Part shown: positions 28,952 to 42,090 of the stretch, piece by piece
Position numbering within the stretch: the stretch's first letter is position 1
Layout: each line of letters begins with the position of its first letter
DNA from: Buxus sempervirens
Taxonomy: Eukaryota; Streptophyta; Magnoliopsida; Buxales; Buxaceae
Direction of reading: 5' to 3'
Length of the DNA stretch: 64,000 nt
Assembly: GCA_947561395.2 (NCBI GenBank)
Contig: OX387184.1
Location: forward strand, 4,898,001-4,962,000
Position numbers and translations under genes: made by a program
Notes under the pieces: model-generated
What the model saw: the letters and a program-made list of their open reading frames with translations, nothing else
The model's database searches: none
What the model was told of the DNA's origin: nothing

Positions 28952-31900
28952 ATGCAGGAGAAGATAATCCAGAGATTGGAGTCGGCGGTGACTCGGCTTG
29001 AAGCACTTGCCATTGGATACCGGCCGGCGGAGGATTCTGGAGCTGATGCACTTGTGGATCCGTCAATCGCCGCTTATGACGATTTGATGTCTCAGTACGT
29101 TGGCAGGGTTTCTGCTGCTGCAGAGAAGATCGGCGGTCAAGTTTCAGAGGCGACGAGAATATTGGAAGACGCATTTTCTGTTCAGAAGGAGCTTCTAATC
29201 AAAGTAAAGCAAAGTCAGGTGGATTCTCTTTCGATCCCGTTTGATTGATATTTGCGAATTTGGTCTAGGTTAGTTATATTATGGTGCTGATTTCCGGATG
29301 GGGGTTTCTTCTTATTTGGAGCGAGTGATATTGGTGCTTAATGGGGTTGGCGTCTCACGAATTAATACGAATCTGAGTATAGATCTGTTTGTCCACCGTT
29401 CATCCGTGGATCATTGGATAATAAATGGATTCTGTTTGAAAAATATCACCCTATGTTGTGGATCAGTCAATTGGTCAACAAAATTACCAAGTAATTTAGA
29501 TGTGGTATTAGATGTAAGCGGCTGAACTAATCGATTCTGAATTTTAAGGCGTGATTTTCAGTCTGTTAATAATTTGTTCTGATCTCGTTTATACATGAAA
29601 ACATGGATAGCTTGATTATATATGCCTTTTGGAATTTCTATTTGATGATTTGACGGGCCATTTACTTCCGCCCTACTCAAGCTGCTGATAATTCGTGCAT
29701 TGCAGTTTATCACAGATTGAAGGTGCAGTAGCTTGAAATTCTTTTGTTCCTTAGGGAATTCCATTTATTGATATCATTTGTTGATGCTCTTAGTGGGTAG
29801 TCTGCGTGCTTATGAGGTTATTAAGCTATCTTGTCGTCAAAAATAAAAAGATTAATACAGTTTTAATGGAATGCATAGTCCTTACGGATTCCTTGGCTGA
29901 GAACTGAGAATATGGTTCATATAGAAGTTAGTCTCAAAGAAAGAATAATTGTGGTGCTTGTAAATTTAATTCTCTCGTGATAACCTTTATTAATAATTAA
30001 TATTTGGATGCTATCTGACTTGATTGTCTTCCGAATGATGCAGAAGCCTGACATGGCTGGCTTTGCTGAATTTCTCAAGCCATTGAATGGAGTAATCATG
30101 AAAGCAAATGTATTAACAGAAGGAAAGAGATCTGATTTCTTCAACCACTTGAAGACTGTTGCAGATAGTCTCACTTCTTTAGCTTGGATTGCTTACACGG
30201 GCAAAGATTGTGGTAAGAAAATTGTATAGTTTTGCTTATTCAAAAATCATTGTATTCCACATCATTTCTATTGTTTGATTTTTTTGTTATCTTTCCCCTG
30301 TAAGGAATGAGCCTTCCTATTGCACACGTGGAAGAAAGTTGGCAAATGGCCGAATTCTATAACAACAAGGTACATTGATCATCTTCGGAGATTTTAAACT
30401 AAGGTAGGACTACTAAATAACCAAATTGTTTCATGATAAACAAAAGAGGAGGAGAAAAAAAAAAATGAAAATCTATGCTTGCATAGTTTCGAGATTTATT
30501 ACTTGATTTGAGATTTATTACTAAAATCAAGTTTGTTCTGTTTTGTGTTATTCTTCACACTTGTTTCATTATTATAATCCCTGTATATATTGTACATGAT
30601 CATGCATCTTTCAGGATTATCATATAGACATTTTTTGAGGGGTAAGGTTCATTATGTCCCCCCTAGCTAGGTGTAATCTTTGCTTTTTATTATCTATGCA
30701 CAAGTTGGGGTCTGCCTCAACCCCACTCCCTCTGCTGGAGTGCCTGACGGCTTTGGCCTAGGGGCTTTTTTATCGAAAAAGAAAATCCCTATAAACATGT
30801 TTTTGTCTCTATAAATCTACCCTTCTATATACTGTTTCCAACCACCTTTCCCCCACCCAACATGAGAAAAAAGAAAATGAAAAGGGAAAAAAGATCCAGA
30901 TAATGCATAATTCACCCTAATGAATAAATCTGTTTCATACCTGAAGGTTCCATATTTTATGAGGAAGAGTACAATAATTAAATCTTAAATTGTTGTGACA
31001 TGATTTTGACATTGCAGTGTATTCACATTTTTATGGGAACTCACATATAACATGGTTCAAGGATGTCTATTCTGACAATCTATGTTTAAATTCAGGTACT
31101 TGTGGAGTACAAAAATAAGGACCCGAACCATGTTGAGTGGGCTAAGGCTCTAAAGGAGCTATATTTATCCGGGTTGAGGGACTATATCAAGAATTTTTAC
31201 CCTTTGGGTCCAGTTTGGTGCCCTACTGGAAAAATGGTTATCTCTGTATCTACATCTGTTCCATCAAGTACCCCTGCCCCTCAACTCCCTCCACCTGCTT
31301 CTGCTTTTGGTTCTGAATTTTCTACTGCTTTATCTTCACAACCCAAGGAAGGGATGGGTGCTTTACTTCAAGAAATCAGGTCAGGGCAATCCGTAACTGC
31401 AGGTACAATCTTGATAAAAGGATGGTATTAGGTCTTACTTTCTTTTCTTCCTTTTTCTTTTTCCTCTCTTGCTTCAGATGGTAGACTGGGTAAATGTCAT
31501 TTTTTAAATTTCTTTTTAGGCTTGCGAAAGGTAACAGATGATATGAAGGCAAAGAACAGTGCGGACAGAACAGGCATTGTTGGTGCCAGTGATAAAGAAT
31601 CTCGCACCAGTTCATTCACCTTCTCGAAAGCAGGACCTCCAAAGTTGGAACTTCAAATGGGTCGTAAGTGAGTATGCTTTGTATTTTCTGACAATTGCTG
31701 AACTCTGTGTTAAGTGGTGAATGTTGATGTGCAATTTCCATTTCCTGATGATTTCATCTGGCAGATGGGTGGTTGAGAATCAAATTGGGAGGAAGAATAT
31801 GGTGATTTATGACTGTGATGCAAAGCAGTCTGTATATGTTTTTGGATGCAGAGATTCTGTATTGCAGATTCAAGGTAATTTTTACTTCTTTGGGAGCTGT

Positions 31901-34394
31901 GTGATATTTTTGTTAAAGGGAATCTTTCTATTTCTAAAGGTTTGCATAATTTCTTGGCAATAACATTTTCTAGTAAGTCTTTAGAGTAAGAAGTCAAAAG
32001 GGCTTATATTTACCCTAAAAATGTGCAGAGAAAGTGAACAATATAACCATCGACAATTGCACTAAAATGGGAATTGTATTTAAGGTCAGTATAGAATCAC
32101 ATGAAAAATGAGATAGCTACCTTTTAGATGTATGGAAATACCATAAGGTGTGGGAAAGGAGTTGCATTCATGATTTTGACTGAACAACAGGACGTTGTAG
32201 CAGCTTGTGAAATTGTAAACTGCAATGGAGTTGAGGTGCAATGCCAGGTATCCATTTTTTTCTTTGATAAAACTTTTTATTTCAAATCTTATTGATAATA
32301 TTCCAAAATTGAATGTCAGATGGACTTTTCCCTGCATACAGTGATTTAAGAACTAGAGTGATTTTGCAAATGCATGTAGGATAATGATATGATCTATGAT
32401 GAGTTCTTCTTGGATAAGTTTCCATGTTGGTTATATTCAGGGATCTGCCCCAACAATTTCGGTGGACAACACTTCCAGCTGCCAATTATATCTAAGTAAG
32501 GATTCGTTGAAGGCCTCTATAACAACAGCTAAATCAAGTGAAATTAATATATTAGTACCTGGTGTTGAGCCTGATGGTGATTGGGTATGTATCTGTTCTC
32601 TATATATTTGGTGTGCTTTCTTATTAGATATTTATGATCATCTTCCTTCTTAAGTTCTTGAAGATGCATATCTCCATATTGAATTGTGAAGAGGAAAACT
32701 TTCAAAATTACTGGTTTTGTTATCTTTGATTAGCAACAAGAAGATACCGAGAAGGATGTCCCATGTAGAACTGAAACCATTAGATTGCTTATGAGAGAGA
32801 CACCTTTGCGTGTAATTATAATTAGTATAAAATCGAATCATGTAACTCTGTTGTTGATGACAATTAGGATATAATTTGTGACTTGGTAAATGCTGGAAGC
32901 AAGTAATTACCTGAAATTGTTGTTAATGTATTGGTAATAAGGTATCTATATCTTTTAGTTGTTTATAATAATAAACACTATTCTATCTTGTACAAGCTTA
33001 ATTAGAATAATATGTGAGACCTATAAATTTATCACTTTTAAATCTACCATTCAAAATAAATTAATGAGTAATAGTAGGTAATTAATAATAACTTTATAGA
33101 AGTAATTTAATTATATTAGTTAATAAGAAATACAACATAAGTAAATACATAAAAGATTAACTAACCAATATTAAACCTTTCAGGGACCATAAACATCAAG
33201 AATCCAGATGGGTAGACCTTTTTTCTTAATGCTTGGCAACACTTGCATATATTATAATATGTACTGTTTTCCACCTCAGTCATACTTGAAATGCTCTCTT
33301 TGTTATCTTTAAAACATGGTTAAAGACTTCAATAAGCATATCTATATTGCCAATCATTTTATCCAAATATGCTAGGATGAGCTGAGGACTAGTGAAGGGA
33401 ATGTCATAAGGCGTCTCCTTTGATCATTTGATCCTTTGTTCCAGCACAGTTAAATGGCCAGCTATTGCAACCAAGATTTGAGGAATAGTACTTGTATAAT
33501 GTAAATCATCCTTGTCTTTAGAAACTTGAAACTTGAGAAGTAGGGTTATTAACAGTTGTTTAACAATCACCTGGGAATCATCTGAAATCCAAGACAGAGC
33601 TGTTTCCTCTACTGTGTTGCATGCCTAAACAGTTGCCCTGGTGGTTGACTCATGTTCGCAAATGACTTTATTAATCACTAGCCATTAAAATATGTTATGC
33701 GTTTATACACCCAGAAAATTGGCGCCCTCAAAATATCACAAATTCAAAATCACTATATCATCTAGAGTTGAATAGACTAGACACGGGTTGCACAATGATT
33801 CCAAGTATTTGAGATCATAGTGAGCTGTATGAAAGATCATACATATATTTGTAACACTTGTTAATGTCTCGAATTGAGTTGTATAAACAATTGTAGATAC
33901 AATTGTTAAAACTGTGTCCAGACTTGTGCCCTAAGTGTGTGATTATATCAAATATGCACAACCTTGTGATTTGCTGGCTGTTATGTGACCTAGATTATAT
34001 TTTATATGAATTTTTTAATTTGTTATTAGGATAATAGAGATGCATTTAATTATTGTCTTAAATATCTCTGTGAAGTTAAAAAAAAAAAATTTATATCATT
34101 AATCATACATCTGTTGTTGTTGCTATTGATTTTCTTACTAAAAATTAACAAACTTGCATTCAAACTATTTATATCATCTAGCTCAAAGAAAAAAGTATGA
34201 ACAAATAAGAAAAAGGAAGAAAAGCCAAAAGCAAAAGGCAATATTAGATTTCTAGTTATGCCTGCATATTTTTGTTTGGGATGTTTTATTATGCTTGTAT
34301 ATTGCAGGTGGAGCATGCTTTGCCACAACAGTTCACACACGTTTTGCAGAATGGACAGTTCTTGACGTCTCCGGTTTCTCACTCTGGCGGGTAG
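28952..34394 (+). CDS. CAP1: Adenylyl cyclase-associated protein (CAP), ten exons
   Basis: Exons: 28952-29218, 30044-30212, 30305-30369, 31096-31402, 31520-31667, 31765-31874, 32029-32084, 32191-32247, 32441-32584, 34308-34394. Phases agree and give 469 aa, near the usual plant length. CAP binds actin and recycles ADP-actin to ATP-actin with cofilin in the cytoplasm. Visible features are the N-terminal oligomerisation helix with RLESAVTRLEAL, the helical CAP_N domain to about residue 215, a Pro-rich linker (about 222-240, PAPQLPPPAS) and the C-terminal CARP beta-helix domain from about residue 310 (KWVVENQIGRKN, NNITIDNCTKMG, INILVPGVEPDGDW), ending in SPVSHSGG. No defects are seen. Exon 6 starts by completing the Lys codon of RK|W. 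The last intron (1.7 kb) is long and AT-rich. Only the plant name CAP1 is assigned, since most plants have one such gene. Confidence 0.95.
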
Positions 34395-35006
34395 ATTTGG
34401 AGCATACCTTAGGTGGACATGGTTCCTGGCTTTTTCTCATTTTTATTTCATGAAAGGTATAAGGGTGTCTTTCCATTTTGGTTTCTTCTGATTCATTTAT
34501 GGTCTGGCTAATTTCTTGGTTAAGTTATTCTTGTTCATATGGCTGATGAAGCTGTTCTAAGATTGGTGTTCTTTGATTTTTGCATGTGTATCTGTGTTTT
34601 AGAAAATAATTTCTTTTCATTTTTATGATTCATCGCTTATTGTATGAGGTTTCTGGTGTGTTGTTTCTGGCATTCATGAACTTTGCAGTTTATTATGTTT
34701 GCTTTGTCAGTATTTCTTGTGGTTTATCATTTATTTCTCTATAAGGTCTAATTCTTAGGAAAGTTGGAAAAAACCCTTCCGTATTGTTTTTTCACCTTCT
34801 TTAATTGCTGTGTAAATTTGCGACAGCTGCCATTTACACTTTATTGCTTGTAAAAGCTAGGCCCCAGAAGGAATGTTGCTCTGAGAATTGGATTTAGAAG
34901 AAGATGATTCTTTTCCCCCATTAAATAATATCTTCTGATCAGAAGCTTGATGGTCGGATTAAGTTTGGTACTTGCCCCAGGAGAATTGCTAAGGCTATCA
35001 AGGGAT

Positions 35007-35203
35007 TTAGCTATACGTGCAATACTGCACGTACAAAGAGAGAGAGAGGGAACAGTTTTGCAACTATCCAGATTTTAAATGAATAAGTAGAGTCTTGATT
35101 ATTTCAATCCTATATTAATTATGCATTAACAAGGCTTTTTGGAGAAGTGCATAGTAGTTGGCACGCTTCCCAAGGAGCTTATTCTCATTATATATAGTAT
35201 AGA
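35007..35203 (-). mobile_element. Single Helitron-like copy, same family as the array at 1-853
   Basis: On the minus strand it begins TCTATACTATATATAATG after an A and continues CTCCTTGGGAAGCGTGCC, matching the array units. It ends with hairpin ACGTGCAGTATTGCACGT, then ATAG and CTAA. The next base is A instead of the usual T, so the 3' junction is imperfect. About 197 bp, non-coding. It supplies the 5' TC terminus that is obscured in the tandem array. Confidence 0.65.
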
Positions 35204-35537
35204 TTAGAATCAAGTTTTTTTTAATTAAACTATCTTATTTGATCCGAATCATTTCAGATATGGGAGCATTAATTTTCAAGCTTGGAGATTAGGCAAAACA
35301 ATTAACTATATTAGGGCTGAAACATATAAGTATAAGAAAAGTAGCCCATTTTGGGCGTGGGGAATCTGGGGATGGGATTGGTTTCTGTGGGGAAACGAAT
35401 ATGGGAACAAATATGTTTTTTTTTGTCTTACTTATGTCATACTATTTCTCTCATTTAAACGCTGGGTTTTTTTTATAAAAGATTTCATTGGAAGCTGTAA
35501 CCCGTTTACTTGATCATGTTTTGGATGGCGGTATTTT

Positions 35538-35785
35538 TCCATTTTATTACTTCTTCTGTGATGGAAATTATCCAACATTCTCCTCTAACCCAGTAACTCT
35601 ACCTGCAGTAGTTTAAATTAAAAAAAAAATTCAACCGACGACCTACATGTGCTGAATTATTTTATCCATTTTATCACTTCTTTTGTGATGGAAATTATCC
35701 AACATTCTCCTCTAACCAGTAACTTTACCTGCAATTGTTTAAATTAAAAAAATTTCAACGGACCTACGTGTGCCTGAATTATTTT
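35538..35785 (+). repeat. Tandem direct duplication, about 125-bp unit
   Basis: The block starting TCCATTTTATTACTTCTTCT at 35538 recurs at 35665 with the same order of GATGGAAATTATCCAACATT, CTCCTCTAACC and TTTAAATTAAAA. The copies differ by scattered substitutions and small indels. No gene is involved. Confidence 0.8.
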
Positions 35786-36342
35786 AGTTTTCATCATTCA
35801 CTTTGACCAGCCGCAAGACTTTGATTCTAGCTGGCAAAGTGGTAGCAAGCCAGCTAGGTGAATTTTCCCTTTCAAAAAGTAATAATTCAGACAACTTCCA
35901 TTGCTTGAGCCTAAGAAATAAGCGTGTCCAAAGTTTTCTGGACACAGGTAAAAAGACAACGATCAAGTGGTTAAATGATTTGACCAAGTTAAAATACTTG
36001 TTTCAATCTTAAGTCCAGATTTTTCCTTTCAACTGTGTAAGATGATCAGTTACACATTTGTGTTCGGGGCTACGTGTAATTCTACTCAAGCGTCCGGAAT
36101 AGATGATAAAACAATCATTCCAATGGTGTCACTTGGGAGGGGACAGTGGCAAAAGACTTATATCAAACGTTACATTCCAAAGCCGCTTTTATCAAAATTA
36201 AAGAAAGAGTATTCGAGAGCTTGCTTTCAGTTGAGATATTTCAAGTCGCTCGAGTTTCCATTGTACATAGGCCTATAGCTCCTTCTGAGGTTGTCTTCTC
36301 CGAGAAAATAAACATGATGGGTGCATGCATGTATACCATGTA

Positions 36343-36702
36343 CAGTGGCGGAACCAGGACTCCAAATCTGGGGGGCAAAAAATAATTTCAATTAACACTT
36401 CTCATAAAATATAGAAATTTTAATAAGTTGGGGGTGGGCAAACCAGAAATTTTAAAGGGGATTCTCATGAAATATAAAAATTTTCAATGGGTTGGGGGGG
36501 CAAACCAGAAATTTTAGAAGGAATTCTCATGAAATATAAAAATTTTCAATGGGTTAGGGGGGCAAACCAGAAATTTTAGGGGGGGCAAAACACAAATTTT
36601 AATTAAAAAATATATAAAATATATACCTTTTTTATTAAAAAATAAAAGTTTGGGGGGCAAGGGGCAGTTGCCCCCCCTAACCAATACGTGGTTCCGCCAA
36701 TG
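36343..36702. mobile_element. hAT MITE copy
   Basis: A 360-bp element with ends CAGTGGCGGAACCAGGACTC and GTGGTTCCGCCAATG, flanked by a perfect 8-bp duplication ACCATGTA (36335-36342 and 36703-36710). It belongs to the family of the split copy at 16582-19896. The interior repeats a segment with TTCTCATGAAATATAAAAAT and GGGGGGCAAACCAGAAATTT about twice. Non-coding. Confidence 0.9.
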
Positions 36703-38453
36703 ACCATGTATATCATACTTGTAAGTTGTAACAAATGCACCAAGGCAAAAAAAAAAAAAAAAATTAAAGGCAACCCTGAAGTGAAAATGCAGTCCACTAC
36801 CATGGCCCACTTTGTGGGCATTTCGTGTCCATACCATTGATTTTGTTGGTTCTATCCCTGCCTATCCAAAATATTTGTATCAACTTCCAAAATTAAAGGG
36901 ATTAGGCATACCAAAATATTTCTATCGGAAACTATTGGAAACAATGATTCATATTCTGGGTCCATGGGAAGGGACTTGTACAATATAGCGGTACTTTTGA
37001 AATTTAAAAAATACTGGATTTAGGGATGATATATGTCATGTTGTAACCCTAATTGAAAGTTTAATGGAATTTTTTTTTACCATATACAGTGGATATAAGC
37101 ACATTGCCAAACCACTTAAAAAATTGCGTGTTTGTTCTTCTTGTTCTTATCTATTTTTCTGTTAATGTTATACGATTCACAACAGAAATGATAAATTTGT
37201 GCAATATATATTGGATGTGCTACATAGACACGTGTAAGAAGGATTGGGCTCTACAATTATTCATACACAAAACTGGCCTAAATGCACATGGTTTCAAGCC
37301 CATGATATCATGGTGACATGCACGTTTTAACAAGAATTTTGTTCAAATGGATAGAAATTTGGAATATGTAAAAAGCTCCATTGCTGGTTTTCTTTTAATT
37401 AAGCTTACTTGTGAACGAATTATTCTCACCTTCTCAAAGTCTACTTTCCTTTGTTCTTACTCCCCAAAGCTGCTCTAATATTCCAATGTTACATGGGGAA
37501 GTTCATTTCACTTGCATTATTGTCTGCCTTTTAGATTGAAATGAAACTAAAGTGCCCTTTCTTTTAATAATTATTATATTATTCCTTTCCAAAGCTGCCT
37601 TATATTCTAATATTACAGGTGAAGTTCGCTTCCCCTGTATTATTGTATGCATTTTTAGACTGAACCAAATAAAAGTACCCTTTTATCTTTTTAATATTTC
37701 AAGTTGAATCCAACCAAAATCCCTCTTTTATCTTTGGATCTTCTTTGTTAAAAGATTTTATAAATAGAAACGATTCACTAATGAAGTGTTTCTCGGTAAA
37801 GAAGGAAACCCTTCTGGTAAGTGATAGCCAGCGTAAAATTTGTTGCTTTTTCTTTTCCTTTTTATTCCTCTTTTTCTCTGCCCTTTCCTTTCTATTTTCA
37901 TTGCAATTCGGTTCGCTTTCTTGTGTGCCGGTGGCAATGCATAGACCAGATAATGAAGTTTGCGGTTGGACCCACCTCCAAGGCTTGAATTTTATCAAAT
38001 TGGACATTAAAACTCTCTCTTTTTCTCTCTCTTAGTTTAATTTTGGAAAAGATGATCTTTATCTCTCACAAATAATGGAGGTCTTCGAAAATTGAATTTA
38101 TGAAATTCACAGGCCTAAACAAGTAATTGCATATGAAATTGAAAATTGAAAATTGAAATAGGCTTCCGTAACGGCCATTTCGGGGCAATTTTGTTATTTT
38201 AGAGGATATGATCAGTCAAGGCCCAAGGGAACGAGATTACCCGATATCGAGGAACAACCTCACGTGGCGCCACAGGAATAAACATTCACCAAACTGGAAT
38301 TTGATGGGTGGAGCCACGTATATCTGCTGTTTTACACTGTTCCTCTGCTTTTTGCATCTGTATTTCCTACTTTTCTTGCGCTCGTCGTCCCAGAAAGTTC
38401 TGTGCACGAAACAGCGAAACGCAACAGAAAGAGGGAGCTCTTCGGGTTCCGCC

Positions 38454-41160
38454 ATGACGACGGTTAAGCACAATACGACCTTGTTGGTTCTTTTCCTCGT
38501 CTTACAGTCTCTTTACATCGCAGGTAAGTTTGCGTTTCATTCATATTCATAATTGGTTTCGAATTATTGTATTTACTTCTTTTCAAATTCCCATTTGTTT
38601 CCTCTGTCGATTCAGTTCCATTACATAGAATCCATGTTTCCCCTTCGTTCTTTTTTAACTCTTGGGGAGGGCCGTGGTTCCTCTATGTTTCGGTTATTCT
38701 TTGATAAATTCTTCCTTTTGAAGATTTTCTTCAGTTTTCGGTTTTGTTCAGATTCTTGACCGATTTCAGCCTCACCTGAGCATGATTTATACCATCTAAT
38801 TTCAGTGATTTCGTTTTCTTTTACCCATTTGAAATCCCGGAACTTGAACTTCAGGGTTTTTTCAGAGTCTTGATGGAATTTTGAGCCATGGAACTCAAAT
38901 CTTTTTCCACTGATTTTGGTTTCTTTTTTTTCCCACTGATTTTGATTTCTTTTGATCTTTATATAGCGGCTTTTCTTTTCCCAGAGTCCTCTGATAAGTT
39001 TTTTTTTCTTTCTCCTTCAATTTCTTGCACATAAAAAAAAAAAAAAAATAGACCCCAAGAGCCCGAAAGCCTTTACTTGTTTTTCTTCTTCTTCTTCTTT
39101 CTCTGGGAAAGCTTTTTCAATTCAAATTTTACATTTTCATATTTAGCAAAGTATTCTTTCCCTGGATTTTCTCCACTGTCTACGTGACAATTGAGCAGAT
39201 TTCTTAGTACTAAAAACCAACCAAACTCGTAGTTGACTCAACTCGTTCGACGCGACTCGGTAGCTTTGTCGGCGTTCATCTCGGCCAATGAGTTGTGTTG
39301 TGTCACGGGACTGGTAATCGATAAAAAACAGCGAGAGACATGGCTGAGTCAAACAAGTCACTGAAATCAACTCAACTAAAAACCTCTGTTTTTTTCAGAA
39401 TCGCAGTCGTTCATCGGAGTAAACTACGGCCAAGTAGCGGACAATCTCCCGCCTCCCTCAGAGACGGCAAAGCTACTTCAGTCCACTTCGGTTGAAAAAG
39501 TCCGATTGTACGGCGCAGATCCGGCGATCATCAAGGCTCTGGCTAATACCGGGATCGGTATCGTCATAGGAACAGCAAATGGTGACATCCCTGCCATGGC
39601 CTCTGATCCTAACTTTGCCAAGCAGTGGATCAACGCGAACGTCGTCCCCTTCTACCCTTCCAGCAACATCATCCTCATAACGGTCGGAAACGAGGTCATC
39701 ACCTCCAACGATCAAAACCTGCCCTCGCAGCTGTTGCCTGCTATGCAAAATCTCCAAAACGCTCTGAACTCGGCATCTTTAGGAGGGAAGATCAAGGTCT
39801 CAACCGTCCACTCCATGGCAGTGCTGAGGCGATCTGAGCCACCGTCTTCTGGGTTCTTCCATCCCCCACTCATCAACAACATGAAGGGATTGCTAGGGTT
39901 TCTGAGAGACACCGGTTCCCCTTTCACCATAAATCCATACCCGTTCTTTGCATATCAGAGCGATCCGAGGCCGGAAACTCTGGCTTTCTGTCTATTTCAG
40001 CCCAACTCCGGCCGATTCGACCCCGTTACCAAGATCAAATACACCAACATGTTTGATGCGCAGGTAAGTCACAGAGTTTTCTCAACGGTATTGAGGACGT
40101 TCGGGTGGACTCACTCACCGTCCAAGTGTTAAAAGCTTAAATTGTGTGCAGGTTGACGCCATCAGAGCTGCTTTGAATTCGCTTGGCTTCAAGGAAGTGG
40201 AAATCGTGGTGGCGGAGACAGGGTGGCCTTACAAAGGGGATAGCAACGAGGTTGGACCCAGTGTTGACAACGCCAAGGCTTATAACGGTAATCTCATCGC
40301 CCACCTTCGATCGATGGTCGGGACTCCATTAATGCCGGGGAAGTCCGTGGATACGTATCTGTTTGCACTATACGATGAGGACTTGAAACCCGGACCTGCG
40401 TCCGAACGGTCTTTTGGGCTTTTCAAGCCGGATCTCACCATGGTCTATGACGTGGGCATCTCCAAAACTAGCCAAGTATTAGTTCATCATCTTCTTGGAT
40501 TCGACCGTTAATTTATATAAATTTCATTATTATTATTATTGCTTCTGTGATTTGTTAACACGTACGTTACTGGTCTAAGAATCCGGCGACTCCAGCGACG
40601 CCTACAACTCCGGCGACTGCGACTCCAGCAAAGCCTACAACTCCGGTGACTCCATCACCGAAACCGAATGCGGCAGGTTGGTGTGTGCCCAAGGCGGGCA
40701 CATCGGATGCCCAGTTGCAGGCGAATATTGACTATGCTTGTGGTCATGGCATCGACTGCAGTGCGATCCAGCCGGGTGGTGCTTGTTATGAACCAAACAC
40801 GGTGGCCTCACACGCTGCTTATGCCATGAATCTCCTCTACCAAACCGCCGGCAGGAATCCTTGGAACTGTGATTTCTCACAAACGGCAACGCTCACGTCC
40901 AAAAATCCCAGTAAATCTCCTCAATCCCCATCATTCATTTGATTCAAAAATCAAGCAAGACTATCTGGGGAAGCATGATTTTATTTAGAATTGTTGCTGT
41001 TTCAGCTGTTTTTCTTCCCAGAGCTTAAAACATTTCTTATTATAGTGCTAAATTTACCCTTCGCTTTTTCTTCTCTTCAACTGCAAGTGACTCGTTTATC
41101 TTGTTTTTTGTACTGTTTTCAGGCTATAACTCTTGTGCCTACCCTGGTGGAAGCACCTGA
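38454..41160 (+). CDS. Glucan endo-1,3-beta-glucosidase, GH17 with X8 domain, five exons
   Basis: Exons 38454-38523, 39399-40063, 40152-40475, 40580-40910 and 41123-41160 give 475 aa. Exon 1 encodes a secretory signal peptide (MTTVKHNTTLLVLFLVLQSL). The GH17 domain starts at SFIGVNYGQVADNLP. The expected acid/base Glu is in TVGNEV (about residue 122) and the nucleophile Glu in VAETGWP (about 267). A Pro/Thr-rich linker with PATPATPTTPA then leads to a Cys-rich X8 (CBM43) domain starting WCVPKAGTSD. The last 12 residues come from a tiny final exon ending YNSCAYPGGST. The family hydrolyses beta-1,3-glucan such as callose in the wall or at plasmodesmata; X8 binds that glucan. No hydrophobic tail follows the X8 domain, so a GPI anchor is unlikely and secretion to the wall is inferred. 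The start is supported by the signal peptide and by splice phase. Confidence 0.93.
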
Positions 41161-41499
41161 AGCGCAGAGGAGCAGTGTGATGAATATTAGAAGGTTAGGG
41201 ATGGAGTGTCGTTTTTCCTTTTTCCATGCCACATCATGGGACAATGTGATGCGGTGGTGTGCGATGTACGTGATTGTTCTTGTCCTTTTGTGCATCAGAT
41301 GGCCTATCTTCTAATTACTTGCGGTGTAATTTAGGGGTTCTCAGTTTGTGTAGCATCTGCATTACCAAAAAAAAAAGTTTGTGTAGTATCTTAAAATCTT
41401 TTGCTTAATGTACAGTTGTATCAAACTGTCAATTATGCTCATGTGATCTGATGGCAAAAAAGTTTGGTAAGTTGGTCCCTGTCTACGGTTACATTTTTG

Positions 41500-42090
41500 T
41501 AAATCGTATTTTACTCGTCCATCCGGGAAAGGTTCACTTGCACTCCTGACATTTGGAAAAGAGCACTAACATCCGCTAATATTTGAAGAAATATGTAAGT
41601 AGCACCGTTAACTAGAGCTTTAATAATTCCATGTCATAGAATTCCTTCTTCCTTGGTTCTCCCTGTTTTTTTTTTAATTTTTATCTCAAGGATTAGATAG
41701 ACATTCCACGTCGTAATAGAACTCCCTTTAGACAACTTTGGAACTTAATTGAGTAATTTGGTTATTTTAGACCAAATTTTAACGGTGTTGAACTTCTAAT
41801 CAATGACGAGGGTGTTCTTTGCATATTTCTTCAAGGATTCACATCCTTTGCTGGGTGCCCAGCAGCCAATGTGAATCCCCCACATCAGCGGCCACAATAA
41901 AAACATCCTAGCTTGTGTCAGGCTGTCGCTGATGTGGGGGATTCACATTGGCTGCCGGACACCCAATAGTGTTGGGCACCCAGTAAAGGATGTGAATCCT
42001 TTCTTCAAATATCAAGGGTATTAATTTCCTTTTTCAAATGTCAGGGTGTAAGTATACCTTTCCAAATGTCAGGGGGTGTAAATGTAAATT
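41500..42090. mobile_element. Older inverted-repeat element hosting the MULE MITE
   Basis: The left flank has CACTCCTGACATTTGGAAAA and AATATTTGAAGAAATATG; the right flank has TTTCTTCAAATATCAAGG and TTTCAAATGTCAGGGTGTAA, its diverged complement. The MITE at 41835-41999 sits in the right half. Edges and duplication are not resolved. Confidence 0.45.
41835..41999. mobile_element. MULE-type MITE (hairpin element)
   Basis: A 165-bp near-palindrome with ends GGATTCACATCCTTT and AAAGGATGTGAATCC, flanked by a perfect 9-bp duplication TTTCTTCAA (41826-41834 and 42000-42008). The arms share GGGTGCCCA and AATGTGAATCCCCCACATCA. Nine-base duplications point to Mutator-like transposition. Non-coding. Confidence 0.9.

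Larger units (their letters stand above)
34395..38453. other. Intergenic stretch with transposon copies
   Basis: About 4 kb between CAP and the glucanase. It holds the CAP 3' UTR, a reverse Helitron-like copy (35007-35203), a local direct duplication (35538-35785) and a hAT MITE (36343-36702). The last few hundred bases (from about 38200) should hold the GH17 promoter and 5' UTR. No supported gene is found; short frames lack domains. Confidence 0.5.

Noticed and set aside
30640..30790. LINE 3' fragment in a CAP intron
   Set aside because: The block with GGGGTCTGCCTCAACCCCAC and an A-rich end resembles a LINE 3' UTR, but no coding remnant or target-site duplication supports it.
32585..34307. 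Hidden gene in the last CAP intron
   Set aside because: It is long and AT-rich, but no open frame or domain is recognisable on either strand.
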